A stretch of 61,088 nt of DNA, taken from Ichthyophonus hoferi. Lineage: Eukaryota; Opisthokonta; Ichthyosporea; Ichthyophonida; Ichthyophonidae. Shown piece after piece: positions 1 through 12,959 of this stretch (position 1 is the first letter of the stretch; every line of letters begins with the position of its first letter). The stretch covers positions 149,243 to 210,330 of the forward strand of contig NAOQ01000031.1 in the NCBI GenBank assembly GCA_002751075.1. The letters are read 5' to 3'. A program made the translations under genes and the position numbers. The notes under the pieces are model-generated. The model ran no database searches, was not told the origin of the DNA, and saw nothing but the letters and a program-made list of their open reading frames with translations.

Positions 1-357
1 CTCCTACAAGCTAGAATTTATAGGAGCAGTGACCATACATGGAGTACAAATATGTTAAGACATATTTTTATTATTAAACAAGTCAGCAAGACTTGTTTTT
101 GGCAAGATGCCTAAGCAGTGTCCTATATGGACCCCAGAGCATATGATTTGAAATGACTTTATATAGCAGCAGGATCTCTACCATTGGCTGGTTCGATTTT
201 TTTTAGATCATTTGGATTGCCATTTAACATTAATAAATTGTGCACCAACTATTTTCCCCGGCTACACATGCAATCATAATAATAACTGCTAATAATATTA
301 AATGATTATAGTTGCATAAAGAACTACCTAAATTAATTAAGCATGCCTGTTTTAGCA
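1..357 (+). repeat. Interspersed repeat family A, copy 1 (cut by window edge)
   Basis: One of about ten related segments in the window. They share blocks such as CAAGTCAGCAGGACTT, CCATTGGCTGGTT and a 3' end ending CCTGTTTTAACA. The best copies are about 400 bp, begin TGTTGGGAATA and end AACA, which resembles a solo LTR (TG...CA). No internal coding region or clear target duplication was seen, so a MITE or SINE is not excluded. The copies differ by many substitutions, so the family looks old. Confidence 0.6.
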
Positions 358-866
358 TCTAATTATATAGTTAATAGAAATTTGACAATAATGAAATTAT
401 CTATTTATAAGTTTTGTACCACTACATTATTAACTTTTAATTAAATACCCATATTGCTAACTGCACTAGACTCATACTCTAAGTGGTGTGATAATATAAT
501 TACTTAGATATATGTACACATATGCTAGCCATATATGACAACAAGGTTTTAATTATGTGTTCGAAATATTTTATGACTATCCTGGTTAACGCATCCCATA
601 CTACGGGCCGTATGAACTCTTCTATACCATTCCACACGTAGATCAACCAAAGTTCTAGCAACAAGCGCATCAAGCGATAATTGACAAATTATTAATTGAT
701 CACTGTTACAAGATCGTTAATTGCGATTGTAGTTTTAATCGTAAGTACTTAAAATGGATAGGCTCAGGATTAATTAGTTACCCAATATCCTCCAATCTAA
801 TAGATTGATCGATTAATAGAACATCTGTAAGTTAGCCCAGAAATAGTTATGCACTATAAAATAAGT

Positions 867-948
867 CGTCAACGGCAGGGTTTGAACCTGCGCGGGCAAA
901 GCCCAATGGATTTCAAGTCCATCGCCTTAACCACTCGGCCACGTTGAC
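867..948 (-). tRNA. tRNA-Ser(UGA)
   Basis: On the minus strand the 82-nt gene starts GTCAACGTGGCCGAGTGG and ends GCAGGTTCGAACCCTGCCGTTGACG. The acceptor arms GTCAACG/CGTTGAC pair and are followed by discriminator G. The anticodon loop CTTGAAA sits on the stem ATGGA/TCCAT, giving anticodon TGA, and there is a class II variable arm (GGGCTTTGCCC), as expected for serine. The TGGCCGAGTGG A box and GGTTCGAACCC B box are intact, and a T-run (AAAA on the plus strand at about 858) can terminate Pol III. No intron is present. Confidence 0.95.
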
Positions 949-2257
949 TATTGGAGTGTTGTCATATAGCAACGGATTATTATGAGTGCATTACCTGCAT
1001 GACAACAAGCAAGAAAACATATGTGAAATATCGCTAGCGTATTGGGTACAGTTTTAAGGTTAATTTGACCATATATATCTTGGATTAGAATACTTAAAAT
1101 ACCACACTGGATTTTGAAGGCATTATTGATTGTTGAATTAAAACCAGTAATACTCACCTTCACATTCTATCTACTTATTATATTACCACTATCATGCATG
1201 TATATATAACTCGGAGTAGTAAAAATATAATATAGAGCATATCGTATGTATGTACTGGTATCGTATTGACCCAAAAGGCACATTCATGACCAGATACATC
1301 TTTCACGTACCTAATTGGCCATGTAATAAGTGCATTTTTGAATTTCAATTGGCTAATTATCATGAATATTATATACTTTTCTGTCCTATAATTGAAGATC
1401 TGTTTACACATTAGTTTCATTGCAGGCATGAACTGGCTTATTCTCCCAATTTAGATAGGACCATGATCAACAATTTGCTTTACTCTGTCATAACGATCTG
1501 TAGAAATGGTAATCACTTGTGTGTTTATAAAAATAATAATATGCCAGCATATGTACCCTGGAAATCCTTGCTATAGCGATCAAACGTGAACACGTTGGTA
1601 ATGTTCTGGAATTCATTCATTAAAGTTGCTTCTCAGCAAATTGTCTTCCAAGATAAAATACAAAATAAATTAAGCTCGTGCTAAAGGAAAACACCTAGAT
1701 TAAATCAGATATGTGGTTTGGGCCAATCGTGTTTTAGTCGACTCTTTGTGACTTGTTCCACACGGAAAGATGACCGATGTGCCGTGATATTTTGCGCAGG
1801 GAGACAAGCTCTAAGTACATACTGTAATTTAATATGAAATAAAAAAGTACTTAAAAATAATAGCAATACAGTGAAATTTTAGATATATATTTTGGTAGTA
1901 AGATTTTAACACATAAATATAAATCGTCATCGACGTAGTTTATTAGTTTTGTGGATCTAACCATAGATTGAATACACCCTTAGGGAGATCTAATACTATT
2001 AAAGCATGAAACACTTCAAAATATATTTTAGATCAACTAAATAAAACCCAATATATTCTATATTCCTAACTCCATCCAACATCTGATGTTTTTTTGTAAC
2101 AGATAATTTACTTAATTTTTTTTTTAAGAAAATATGTTCCAAAACCCAAAACACTTAGAATGAACCAATGTACAACTTAACTACTTTGATAAACTCATAC
2201 ATCATGTTTATGAATTGAGGCATGTCCAGAATCACTCTGGGCCCAGCTTCTATACTC
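949..2257. other. AT-rich intergenic DNA
   Basis: Nothing was recognised beyond short chance ORFs with no homology that I can name. Confidence 0.5.
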
Positions 2258-2431
2258 TTGGAAATAATAAAAAGAGATAAGAGCGTTCCTATAACCTTTA
2301 TTCGTTTAGAGGAAGAGAAAATACTGAATTAAGGGGCGTTTTAGCTTATTCTTTTGTGCACATGGTGTAAAGATATGCTAAGATATAACTTTATAATTGA
2401 GTAGGTCAGCCGGGCTTGTCTTAGGCAGTTT
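2258..2431 (+). repeat. Repeat family A, 5' fragment
   Basis: Matches the first ~175 bp of family A (GGAAATAATAA, GAGCGTTCCT, GAATTAAGGGGCGTTTTA). It then runs into unrelated sequence, so this is a truncated copy. The stretch from 2432 to 3820 holds nothing else recognised. Confidence 0.55.
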
Positions 2432-3820
2432 TTCCTTACCCGTCCGGGCATCACCTCTAGTCTTAATGGCTATCTTGCCTATAGAAATTGGTATTATTTT
2501 TAATCCAACTAATTTGTATCCAATCATGAATCTTTTACTAACCAGCATTAAAGTTTATAGCAGGTACCTCTGGACCCATGTGTCAAACATTCCGACTGGG
2601 ATAGATTTAACTTCATCCAATAATATTACGTATTGTATGGAATGGAGACCTGGAGTATTGTAATCGGTCAATTGGTCTACTATAGTTAAAATGGCGCCCT
2701 GATAGACCACATGTACAATTAGAGCCCTGGCATATTGGCTGAATTGCTTGCCTAGCATTTTTAGGTTGAAGTTAATTATGTAGTAGTGCATCTATACATA
2801 CGTGCCAATTAAGTCTCTTAAATTTACTCTTTCTCGATGAATGCTCTCTACATATATTTAAATATAACCGTGCAGTACTTCGTATATAATTGGCTGATAC
2901 TGTTTTGCATAACGTGACTTATACCTTGTGCAGACGACGTACATGCCAGTGAACTACATAATAAACCCACGAGTTGGGACTTGGAAAAACATGTCACAGG
3001 TCATTACATTATTTTATGAAGACAGCTTAGAGGTCCATATATGTGCACATGATACGGCATCATGTCAGATAGAAGTAATGGTGTATGTATGTTTGTCAAG
3101 CTTTTGCAACTTTCTGACTTATTTTGTCATATCAACGTCTTATTAAATATTGTAGAGTATTAACTTGTGTTTTCATTTTGATATCTTATAAAACGGAAGA
3201 ATTGACCGGTTAGATTTTATATACAAAAGCAATAAGTGTGAATCAAAAGAATGTATGACAGCACAAATGAGAAGCAATACATAAGAATATATACTCATTT
3301 GTAGTTGTCCTGTCATTGTAATTCGTAGATTTTACATGAGCATCACGTTTTGGGTTTAAAATGAAACAGTGTGAATAGGACACTCCTATGGCTCATCATA
3401 GTTGAAATTTGGTCGACCAATGCTAAAAATAAAGACAACAAGGTCGTATTAAGATTTGAATATAGACCCCTGGTGAATTACTTAGTGCTGGTTAACCTGT
3501 TTTTATTATGATACTGTTTTAGAAGGATATTTGCGCAAAATATTGCAAGTACATAGAGGACAATCACATTTTTCCAACTATCATTCTTAATATTTTATGT
3601 AATAAACCTCTCTATGGGTGTAAAGACATGAGGAATAATAATGCCCGTTGGTATTTCTTAGACAGAACTTACATATATTCAATCATGGTAGTAGACTGTT
3701 CAAGATAACACCTTTTATTGGTTATTCGGTTTAGTTATTTGCATTACTTACTACGTATTAGAAAATAAATTGTGAGTTACTTGTATATATAGATCCAATT
3801 GGCTTTTGCACGTATACAGT

Positions 3821-4205
3821 GTTTAGAATAACAAGTAAATATACAAGCGTTCCTGTAATTTATATTTTTATATTTGGTTATAAGGAGACAAAATACTAAG
3901 CTGGAGAGAGTTTAAGCGTTTCCCTTTTCCTACACGGAATACAGATATGCTAAGACATCCTTTTTATCGTTGAACAAGTCAGCAGGACTTACCTAAGCCA
4001 TGTGTGAGATCTGAAATGGCTTATAATAGTTTCAGGATCTCTATCATTGGCTGGTTCAATTTTGATAGATTATCTATAATTACAATTTAACACCAATAGA
4101 TACTAACTATTTTCCGCTACATGTGTAATAATAATTGCCAATAATATTAAATATGTATAGTTATATAAAGAAATACCTAAATAAATCAAATATTTCTGTT
4201 TAACA
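3821..4205 (+). repeat. Repeat family A, near full-length copy
   Basis: Collinear with family A from the GCGTTCCTG block through GCTAAGACAT, CAAGTCAGCAGGACTT and the ATTGGCTGGTT block to the TGTTTAACA end. It is diverged from the other copies. Confidence 0.6.
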
Positions 4206-4394
4206 TACACTATTAGTTGCTATTAGCTAATAAACTTCCAGTAGATATTGTGGATTACAACATAAAGAGGTTTAACAATATTTAATTATAGCAGCGTTCG
4301 AACCTGTGAGAGAAAAATCTGTTATTTTACAATGACAAATTTTCTCTGGAATACTCGTCTTGGATTAGTAGCTGACTCTAAAATGAGATTGATA

Positions 4395-4550
4395 TATCCT
4401 CCTATTGGCACGTTTAGATTACAATAACTATTCTTTCAGACTACATATGCAATAGTAATTGCCAATAATAATACATGATTATAACTATATAGAGAAATCC
4501 CTAAACATAATTGAATACTCCTATTTTAAAAATACTAATGTAATGATATA
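4395..4550 (+). repeat. Repeat family A, 3' fragment
   Basis: Repeats the 3' third of family A (ACTATTCTTTCAGACTACATATGCAATAGTAATTG-type block and the TATAGAGAAATCCCTAAA block) directly after the preceding copy. It is either a tandem remnant or a separate old insertion. Confidence 0.45.
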
Positions 4551-5136
4551 CGGAATGGCTGACCTACCACAAATACTGCTATAATATATTGGACACAGTT
4601 TCATACTTTAAGTTTTTCGTTTGCCAACTATTATAGACATAAAATTGTTCGGAGTGCATACCATACATGTTACCACTTTTGTTTTAAGAAATTGTGTCAA
4701 ACCTGCTAGCTAGTGTATTGTAGCAGATATGGAAGGTGACCTTTTTAGGCAATATGGTTGATAATTACATTACAAGATTACCAATGTAGAAATACCAAAA
4801 ACACTAAGCGTAACCAGTTACAAAACGAAGTATTAATGTATATGTACGTGCATCTATGTAGACAAAAATAATGTTTTTTCCAATGAAATTGGCACCAAGA
4901 AAAAAGAAAGAAACATTAAAATTGTAGAGATATATAAACTCAATAACATAACCCAAATAAAAACTAAGATTTTATTCAACTGCCGCTACTAAGCATAATA
5001 ATTATTTTCTTTTTAATACGGATATGTATGGTTCTTATGGCATCATCCTACGATAGTATAGTCTGTTGACAAGAAACTCAAAATATATAATTACCCCAAA
5101 AATAATTACTCGTTGTTCCATAAATAAACTTCAGAT

Positions 5137-5163
5137 TACAAATACAAATACAAATACAAATAA
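5137..5163. repeat. (AAATAC)n microsatellite
   Basis: About four head-to-tail copies of AAATAC in otherwise featureless AT-rich sequence between 4551 and 5721. Confidence 0.7.
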
Positions 5164-5721
5164 TAATAAAATCTTTTTCGAGTATATATGATATAACTTT
5201 ATTATTTTCAACAGATACTGAATTAGTCAACTTTCGGTAATGATCTGTTACAAAACCTAGTAACTTGTTATTATTAGTACACGTGTTCCCAGTCAATTCG
5301 CAGTCAATTCTCTAACTGGATTGATGCAGGGGGATGTTTCTGTGAACTGTCCGGTATATTTGCTGAGTCATTTCTAATAGTTTTTCTGAATGAGTAAGGT
5401 TATAATGTTGTCACTGAAGGCTTTAATGGCTACTTTAGATCCGGGAGAGCTTGTATAGACTCCTACTTGCTGACATTTATATGTAGGCTATATGTCTTGA
5501 ATGTCTACACCTGTTTCCTTAATCGAATTGGGGCCATAATTTTTAAATAATTATATCTGTACGCTTGCAATAAATTCATGCATTCCATTCGTGTATTTTA
5601 TTCATGTGAGCCTCCTTCATTGCTTCTTTTTAACATATTGAGTTACAAGAGCTTTCAAATTGTTTTCTTTAGGAAAGGCTCCCTGAAAATCTATTATTTC
5701 CAAGCTGATACGTTATGTTAA

Positions 5722-8109
5722 CTATGTTGGAGTTGCCTTTTTCTTTCTAAACCCCATGAAATTTTCAGCGATATTAGATATCCGTACTAACACTCCCTTT
5801 TTATCTTGGTCCTCTGTAATAATATTAGAGATTGCATGTTCCGCTTTGAAATTATAATCCATTTTAGATTCGTTACCTGTATGGAAATATAAAAAAATCA
5901 GTATGCAAGCCAGAAAAAGAATATCTGGATATCTGATATATATATATATATATATCTGGGTATATATCTGTAGTGGTGTAGAAAAAGCAATAAAAAATAG
6001 CAGAGTGAGAGAATCTATAAGATACCTCTGCCTTAAAGCTAGCTTAAATACCCACAATATTAACGCCAAATATATGCATATACATACGGGTAATGGTGTG
6101 GTATGTATATAAATGCTAACAAATAAGGCATGGAATGGGGATAAAATAATGTAGGTTAAGTAGCATAATAGTATCTACGTGAATATTTATAGAAAGGGTA
6201 TGCTTACGAATAAAAGTCGCAACGTTTTCTCTGGTCTGGTGCAATTGAACTATCGAAAACGCCAGGGAATAAACTTCACAGTTATGTTTTAAAGAGGACG
6301 CGGAAATGTTTATCTCTGGCTCCGAACTTGAACCATCTGAACTTATTCTCTCCTCGTTATTCGTGTTTTCCAACGTGTTGGTGTTTATATAATATTGACT
6401 GGGAACATATTCCTTTGACACGGTGGGACTTAATGCATTACCCTTCCCTTTGTTTGATTTGCAAAAACGAGGATAAACATCGCTGCGCATCAACCGAACT
6501 ATTTCTTGTTTCACTACATCAAACATGTCTGGAGTAGCACATTTTTTTACATCGATAGTATGCAGGATTGACTTTCGTGACCGACCTGTTACATTAATCT
6601 CATGAATGGAACCTGGCCAAAGAAATTCATTGCATATTTTCTGGGCTGCTACAAAGAGGTCCTTGTGAGAGAAATTGGGTGCCATCTCAATATATTTGTT
6701 GACTTCCACGTAAAACTGGAAAAAAAAAAAAAAAAGTAAGAGAAAAAGGTGAGAAGCGAAAGGGTAGTGGTAGTTAAAACGAGTGAAAACTGAAAGGTAC
6801 ATGGTATATATGGGTGCATATTGCACATATAAATATTCACCAGTTAAAGGCTGGTGTTGCATAGCTTGTAGCATAGTATAGCTATTAAATGCTTATAGAT
6901 GAAAAATAATACATATACAGTAAAATAGATAGAATAAATAACTAAAACTACAAATAGAAATATCAACTAATATATTTGTTGGAAGACTTGTCTTAAATAG
7001 ACGCAAAAAATTCCGACTATTTTATTATTCCGACAACTAATAAATGAAATAGGAATAGTAGGAATAATAGGAGTAATAGGAATAATTTATAAAGGCTTTG
7101 GCCGGGTCCAATGGTATATATAACCCAGTAGAAATCAAAATTATCTTAATTTAGAATACATTGTCGATTCGATTGTAGATGTAGTTTTACACAGATATAA
7201 TGTAATATATATATGTACAAGTACTTTATATTTTTTCTTACATTGGAGATTATGCATTTCTTTCTTTTGCAATATAGCCTAAAGATTATATAAATTACAA
7301 CAGGAACGGTTTTAGATAATAATAAAAAACAGTATTGTTTTCGTTATTAGGTGACGAGGAAAGAAAAGCGGCAATAAATAAATCCAAGATGAGAAACACA
7401 ATTAAACGTAGTAGAAACCACGCCCAACAATGTGTCGTGCATAATTAAAAATGAAATGTTTCCAAGACAAGTCAGACCATTGTGGGAATGAGATATGTTC
7501 TAGAAGACAGCGAAAAGTATGGTTATAAAAATCAAATAACATTGAATGACAAGCCGGCATAGACAAGGATGCCGCTTGAAAATTAACATAAGAAACACGT
7601 ATAGTGTCGCTTACTTTGTTGTGAAAATTTATAATAGCTTTGTCTTGGTCAGTTATATTTTGGTGTATGGAAAATGAAAATGAACATGTGGAGCGTACAT
7701 GTGCTTTTGTGCTCCCAAGATGTACTAGCACCTACAAGTATGCACATGTGCGCAATCATGCAGCATGACATGTGCAATAAACATTAATCTGTACGTTACA
7801 TATACACAAGTTTAACAGCATGCATACCAAAACGACATCCATGTGTAAACAATTTTAGACACTTACTAAATAATTCTCTTCGCTGTATTCGGAAGTCAAG
7901 AACGCCAAGAATTCGGCAGATGTTCTTGCATCTTTCAATATGGTCTGTAGGCCCCCGTCGCTACATTCATTATAACTAATACTATGACTAATATTAGCAT
8001 CATTTGGTAACGCAATGATACGTTTGACATAATTCAAGTCAGTCATTCTGTAACTAAATGGAGAGAAAGTCTTTGAGTCAGGAGGTAAGTATAATTTTGA
8101 CAAATCTAT
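5722..8109 (-). CDS. RGS-domain protein (regulator of G-protein signalling), 3 exons seen
   Basis: Exons on the minus strand are 8109-7867 (start uncertain), 6715-6208 and 5876-5722. Donors are GTAAGT and GTAAGC, acceptors TTTTCCAG and CATACAG, and all phases agree (0, then 1). The joined product is about 300 residues. An RGS domain spans the first two exons: LQTILKDARTSAEFLAFL, then the hallmark SEENYL|FYVEVNKY across the intron, then PGSIHEINV and FDVVKQEIVRLM..VYPRF. RGS domains act as GTPase-activating proteins for heterotrimeric G-alpha subunits. The C-terminal half is Ser/Asn-rich and ends in a basic tail (FRKKKATPT). No ATG precedes the first exon in frame. Either it begins at the in-frame ATG at 8046 or, more likely, an upstream exon was missed (AG acceptor just before 8109). 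The 1.15-kb first intron holds spurious ORFs. Family assignment is firm; the subfamily is unknown. Confidence 0.82.
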
Positions 8110-9811
8110 CTATATTGAATATGAAAGAGCGTTATGTGTTTCTATTGGTCTCATAAATGTATTTCTGGTATGTAACCCTGATCACCAATCACATGTGAGT
8201 ATAATTACCTTTGCAATAATAATCCATAATCATGATTTCCGGGTAATTAAAATGGTGTCTAGCCAATCATATTGTAGGATCTGATTGTTGATAGCCACCT
8301 TGATTGAAAATTTGATATTACAAGTGAAGTCTTTATTAGAGCAGCAATATTCCGCCTGCTATCAATTTATCATTATATTATCAATATAGAAATATAGTGC
8401 CATTATTTTTAATACTTCATTTTAAAAAAATCTTATATTAAAAAGAGCTTTAAAATATTATTAGAAAAATCTTCTATTTTTTTTTATTTTTACAAATTTA
8501 TAAATTGAAAAATAAACTTGAAATTTGTCGTGATGTTTTTTGACACTATATATTCTAAACAAGCTTACCAAAATGCACGCGTGGTATTGGGTACAATGTA
8601 TTCTCATTAGAGGGTTAATATGCGACAACATTTAACGGATATAGGAAAACCCACTAAAAATAATTCGGCTATAAGAATGGACAATTTTCTGCTCATTGCA
8701 ATAAATTTATGATTTTAACATTAATTTTATTACTATTCTAATCTCACCAAAGTTATTATATTTTAATTTTTCTAAATACTTAATAAATGAACGTTATAAT
8801 TATATATATTATTTTACATTAAAGTAATGAGAATTTTATTCATCAGTATACTATTTTATCTAGATGAAAAATCTGCGAAGCAAGTAATCTTTTTAACTAT
8901 ATTTTATTGGATGACGTTGTCCAGGGCTAGCCCCCTGTACCAATCATTTAGATGACATCTGCCGCTAATTATAAAAGCTTATACGCCATCCAAATCTGTT
9001 TATTTTTTTTGATAGGTTGAATATGTCAATTGACCAATGATCAACTTTAAGCTATAAAATTATCGCTTCATAGATTGGTTTTCGGCTCTCGGTCAAAAGA
9101 TTTATTATCCGAAGAAACCAATAGGTACTCCTATTGAGCTGTTGATTAGCCAACCGAGAAAAAGAGTCACTAACTCTTTAAACGTGTTGTGTTGTATCTA
9201 AGTAACGAATGTTTACTATTTTGTGGAGATGCATAGAGTATACCCCATTAACGTCATTATAAGTAACAATAAAAATCGATTAAACCGCCATATTTGATGT
9301 CTTACAGTTCTATTAAAATAAACTCGAGTGAAAAAGTAGGTTAACAAATCTGTATTGAAAATAAGATGCAAGGTGTTTTATTTAACAAATCACACGAATG
9401 GCATTGGCATAAGTAGACAACTTTGGAACACCATACTTGATTATTGATTATTGATTAGAATTAACCAATTGCAATGTTGATCCAATTAATTAAAGCAATA
9501 TATATTTTACATGTGCTTTTACATACCACCATGGGAATCATTTCAAACTGCAAACTTTTATTGAACCGTTTCTTCCGTTCTGTCATTAGATGATAGTCAT
9601 ACAATGCCTAAACTAAACGACACTGTGAGACACTACGGACCACTAACTGTCCCATTTGACCTACGTTATAAATATATCTTGTAGCCAATAAAGTCTATGT
9701 CTTTTCATGCCAACCAGGTCACTTAAATGCAAGTACGAGTCACTCCAGAAGAACATACTAGAAAACAATATCTTTTCATTATGTTCCAGATATAAAACAT
9801 GCCAAAATTAT
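8110..9811. other. AT-rich intergenic DNA
   Basis: This holds the upstream region of the RGS gene and possibly a missed first exon. No other gene, tRNA or repeat family was recognised. Confidence 0.45.
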
Positions 9812-9893
9812 CGTCAACGGCAGGGTTTGAACCTGCGCGGGCAAAGCCCAATGGATTTCAAGTCCATCGCCTTAACCACTCGGCCACGTTGAC
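9812..9893 (-). tRNA. tRNA-Ser(UGA), second identical copy
   Basis: Identical over all 82 nt to the tRNA at 867-948 (same TGA anticodon, same variable arm), while the flanks differ. Same strand. Confidence 0.95.
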
Positions 9894-10624
9894 GCTTCTT
9901 ATTTGTAAATACATAGCATTATTTATCATTGTGTATAAATGCAAGCTTTAGAAAGCTTTACAAGTAAATGCCATATAATCTTGTAATATTTTTATTTTAT
10001 TTTATTTTTCGTATTCAAGTTACTTACCAGTGTAATATTGTACTAAAATGCACATCCTTTATTATCTAGCCTTTCTTGACCATTTTCAACCAAACTGCCA
10101 TCAAATACTGCATTACCTTAAGAAATTGAAATATTATTGTAAAAAACCATTCATGGTAAAGATGAGTCTGTGGAGTTGTATGTGGAAGAACAAACTATTC
10201 TCTACTGGTTGACCTCACTATAAACTACTTTTTTTGATTAATAGAAGGACAAAGAACTTTTCGGCATGTTTTTCTTGGTTCTTTATATCACCTAGTTCTA
10301 TAGTCTAGTGAGTGACGTTATCATCTGAACCACTGTGTCTTCAAAACCCTGTAATGTCATGTACTCCTTACTCTTCTTTCTTGGCTGATGTTTTTTCTAG
10401 GTTTCTCTTTATCTCTTTTCATTTGGGCCCATATTTACCTCAGGTTACACCCTCTTATTATCATTGGGACCAATCCAGGTTCCTCGGTGAAAACTATTCT
10501 TAATTGCTATGTTTATGTCTTTATACTCTTCTACTTTAGCTACACTGTTTTTAATAATTATGACTACTTAGTTCTTTACAGTAATACAATAAATATTCTG
10601 GTTTAAATATATGTGCATTACATT

Positions 10625-10871
10625 AATGTTTAAACAGGAACATTTAATAAATTTCGGTATTTCTTTACATAGTGTTGGGAATAATAAGTAGAGATAGGAG
10701 CGTTCCTGAGACCTATATTTGTTTAAGAGATAGAATATTGAATTAAGGGGCGTTTTAATGTGTCTCTTTGAGTATGTAAAGGAAACATTAAGATGCCCCC
10801 CAATTCATTGTATTTTCTCCTAAACAAATATTGGTTATAGAAACACTTGTCTTTACTTATTATTCCCAACA
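10625..10871. repeat. Rearranged family A cluster with head-to-head 5' ends
   Basis: A minus-oriented 3' end of family A (10625-10672) abuts a plus-oriented 5' end starting TGTTGGGAATAATAAG at 10673. This meets a minus-oriented 5' end finishing TTATTATTCCCAACA at 10871. The last two form an imperfect ~100-bp-arm inverted repeat. The sequence from 9894 to 10624 holds no recognised feature. Confidence 0.6.
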
Positions 10872-11360
10872 TGGTAACGGTCACAAAACTTGGTAGTTCT
10901 ATTAAATTAACGATGCATGAATGCCGAAAAAACATTATTCCAACCCTACATAAATCTACTGACTTCTATCTGTGGAGAATCAATTATATTTCATCTACAT
11001 ACTACCTTTACATCTGCTTTTGAACTATCCCCATTTCCAGCTTCAAAAGTGACACCAAGGTAATGAATGTACAAGACAACTGTGCAACATATATCACTTC
11101 AGCCGCCAGCCGCCAGATGCCATATGCCAGATGCCAGAGCCAGAGCAGGAACATTTAAGATACAGTTTGATCAATTGTTTTTTTTTTTAGCAATGAGTGC
11201 TATGTTACAGTCACTTCTGAATGTCATCAGAAATTGTCTAGTTCATGCAGTGAATTACAAGCCTACAGCTAAGTAGTCATTCATGTTAAGGTTCTTTTCA
11301 TGTTCCTTTTCCATATTTTTATGCCCTGGATGAAATAATCCGCTTAGGCCAAAGTGGGTA

Positions 11361-11772
11361 TTAAAACAGGAATATTTAATTGATTTGGTATTTTTTTATA
11401 AACTATAATCATCTAATGCTATTAAAATTATTATTACATACGTAGTCAGGAAAAATAGTTAGTGCTATCATTGGTGCTAAATGGCAATCCAAGATGATCG
11501 ATCAAAATTGAACTAGCCAATGGCAGAGGTCCTGCAACTATGTAATAAGCCATTTCAGATCTTATGTTTAGGTCCAGATAACTCATTGCTTAGGCATCCT
11601 GCCCAAGATAAGTGTTACTGATTTGTTTAATAATAATAAATATTTCTTATCCTATCTGTACTCCGTGTATTTAAAGGGACACGTTAAAGCGTCCTTTAAC
11701 TTGGTATTTTCTCTCCTTCTAAATGAATATAGGTCACAGGAACGCCCTTGTTTTCACTTATTACTTTTAATA
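11361..11772 (-). repeat. Repeat family A, near full-length copy
   Basis: Reverse-strand copy running from TTAAAACAGGAATATTTAAT to the CACTTATTACTTTTAA end. It contains the complement of the CATTGGCTGGTT and GGACACGTTAAAG blocks. Confidence 0.6.
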
Positions 11773-12467
11773 ACTCATTTATTCTATATATACATATTTG
11801 CCTTTAATGTAACTTGATATTTCTCTACTCTTATATTTGCTGCAATGATATAAAGTTTTACAAAGTTATTTGTTCTACATTCACCATAATTACAAAATAT
11901 TATTCCAATAGCTGCTCTATAGGGGAAGTGTTATAAATTAAGTAAGATAGATTTATGTAATATCTGTTAATAAGCCAATGGTTACTATAATATTGCCAAT
12001 AATAACTACACGCAAATACTGCATGTATTTATCTGAATTTTGCTTAATACATTCAGCTGAGCAGGTTTCAGTCCTTTGAATATATCTCCTTAATGGAGTA
12101 ATTGAAGATAAAGGAGTTATAAGATGGTGCATGTCCTCCTATCTAGCATACAATTATCATATTAGTGTTTATCTACAGTTTAATAGTAGACATATTAGTA
12201 AATGGAATGTGAAAGTTAAGTATAAAAATTGAGATGGATTGTGGAAACCCCTTGTAGTAGTCTTTGGGATGAAGGGCCAGTTAACTGAAGCTTAGATGTG
12301 TAGAGAGCAATGGGGGCCATATGTTGGAGATTGCGCAGATATGACTTCAGCGGTCTATATATTGCTATTGCTTATTAAAGCATGACCGCTTAATAATGAA
12401 AAAAAAGAAAATGTAATCACTATAATGAGAGAAAGATGAGAATTAATTATAATTATTATAGCAATTT

Positions 12468-12884
12468 GTTAAAACATGAATATTTGGTTAATTTGGGTGT
12501 TCTTTTATATAGTTATAATCATTTAATATTGTTAGCAATTATTAATACATATGTCGTCTGGGAAAACAATTAGTGCAATCTAGTGGTGCTAAGCAGAAAT
12601 CCAAGATGATATATCAAAATTAAATCAGCCAATGGTAGAGATCCTGCAATTAAATAGTCAGCCATTTCAGATCATATGATTTGGGGTCTACATATCCCAC
12701 TGCTTAGACATCCTGCCTAAGACAACTTCTACTGACTTTTTTAATAACAAAGTTATGCTTTATTATATCTGTACTCTGTGTATTTAAAGAAACACTTTTA
12801 AAAGCCCCTTAGGTCGATGTTCTCTTTCTTTCTAAAAAAAATGTAGGTCATAGAAACACTTTTGTCTACTTCCTATTCCCAGCA
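12468..12884 (-). repeat. Repeat family A, near full-length copy
   Basis: Reverse-strand copy from TGTTAAAACATGAATATT to TATTCCCAGCA, 417 bp. It is one of the clearest copies for the TG...CA ends. Confidence 0.6.
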
Positions 12885-12959
12885 AGATTTGAATCTGGCC
12901 ATGTTCAATTCACTGGTAAATCAAATTGGAAAATCAGGTCCTTGTTTGTTTTTTTAGGT

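Noticed and set aside
7402-7731. 109-codon minus-strand ORF inside the RGS gene
   Set aside because: Lies within the first intron; the RGS domain joins cleanly from 7867 to 6715 without it.
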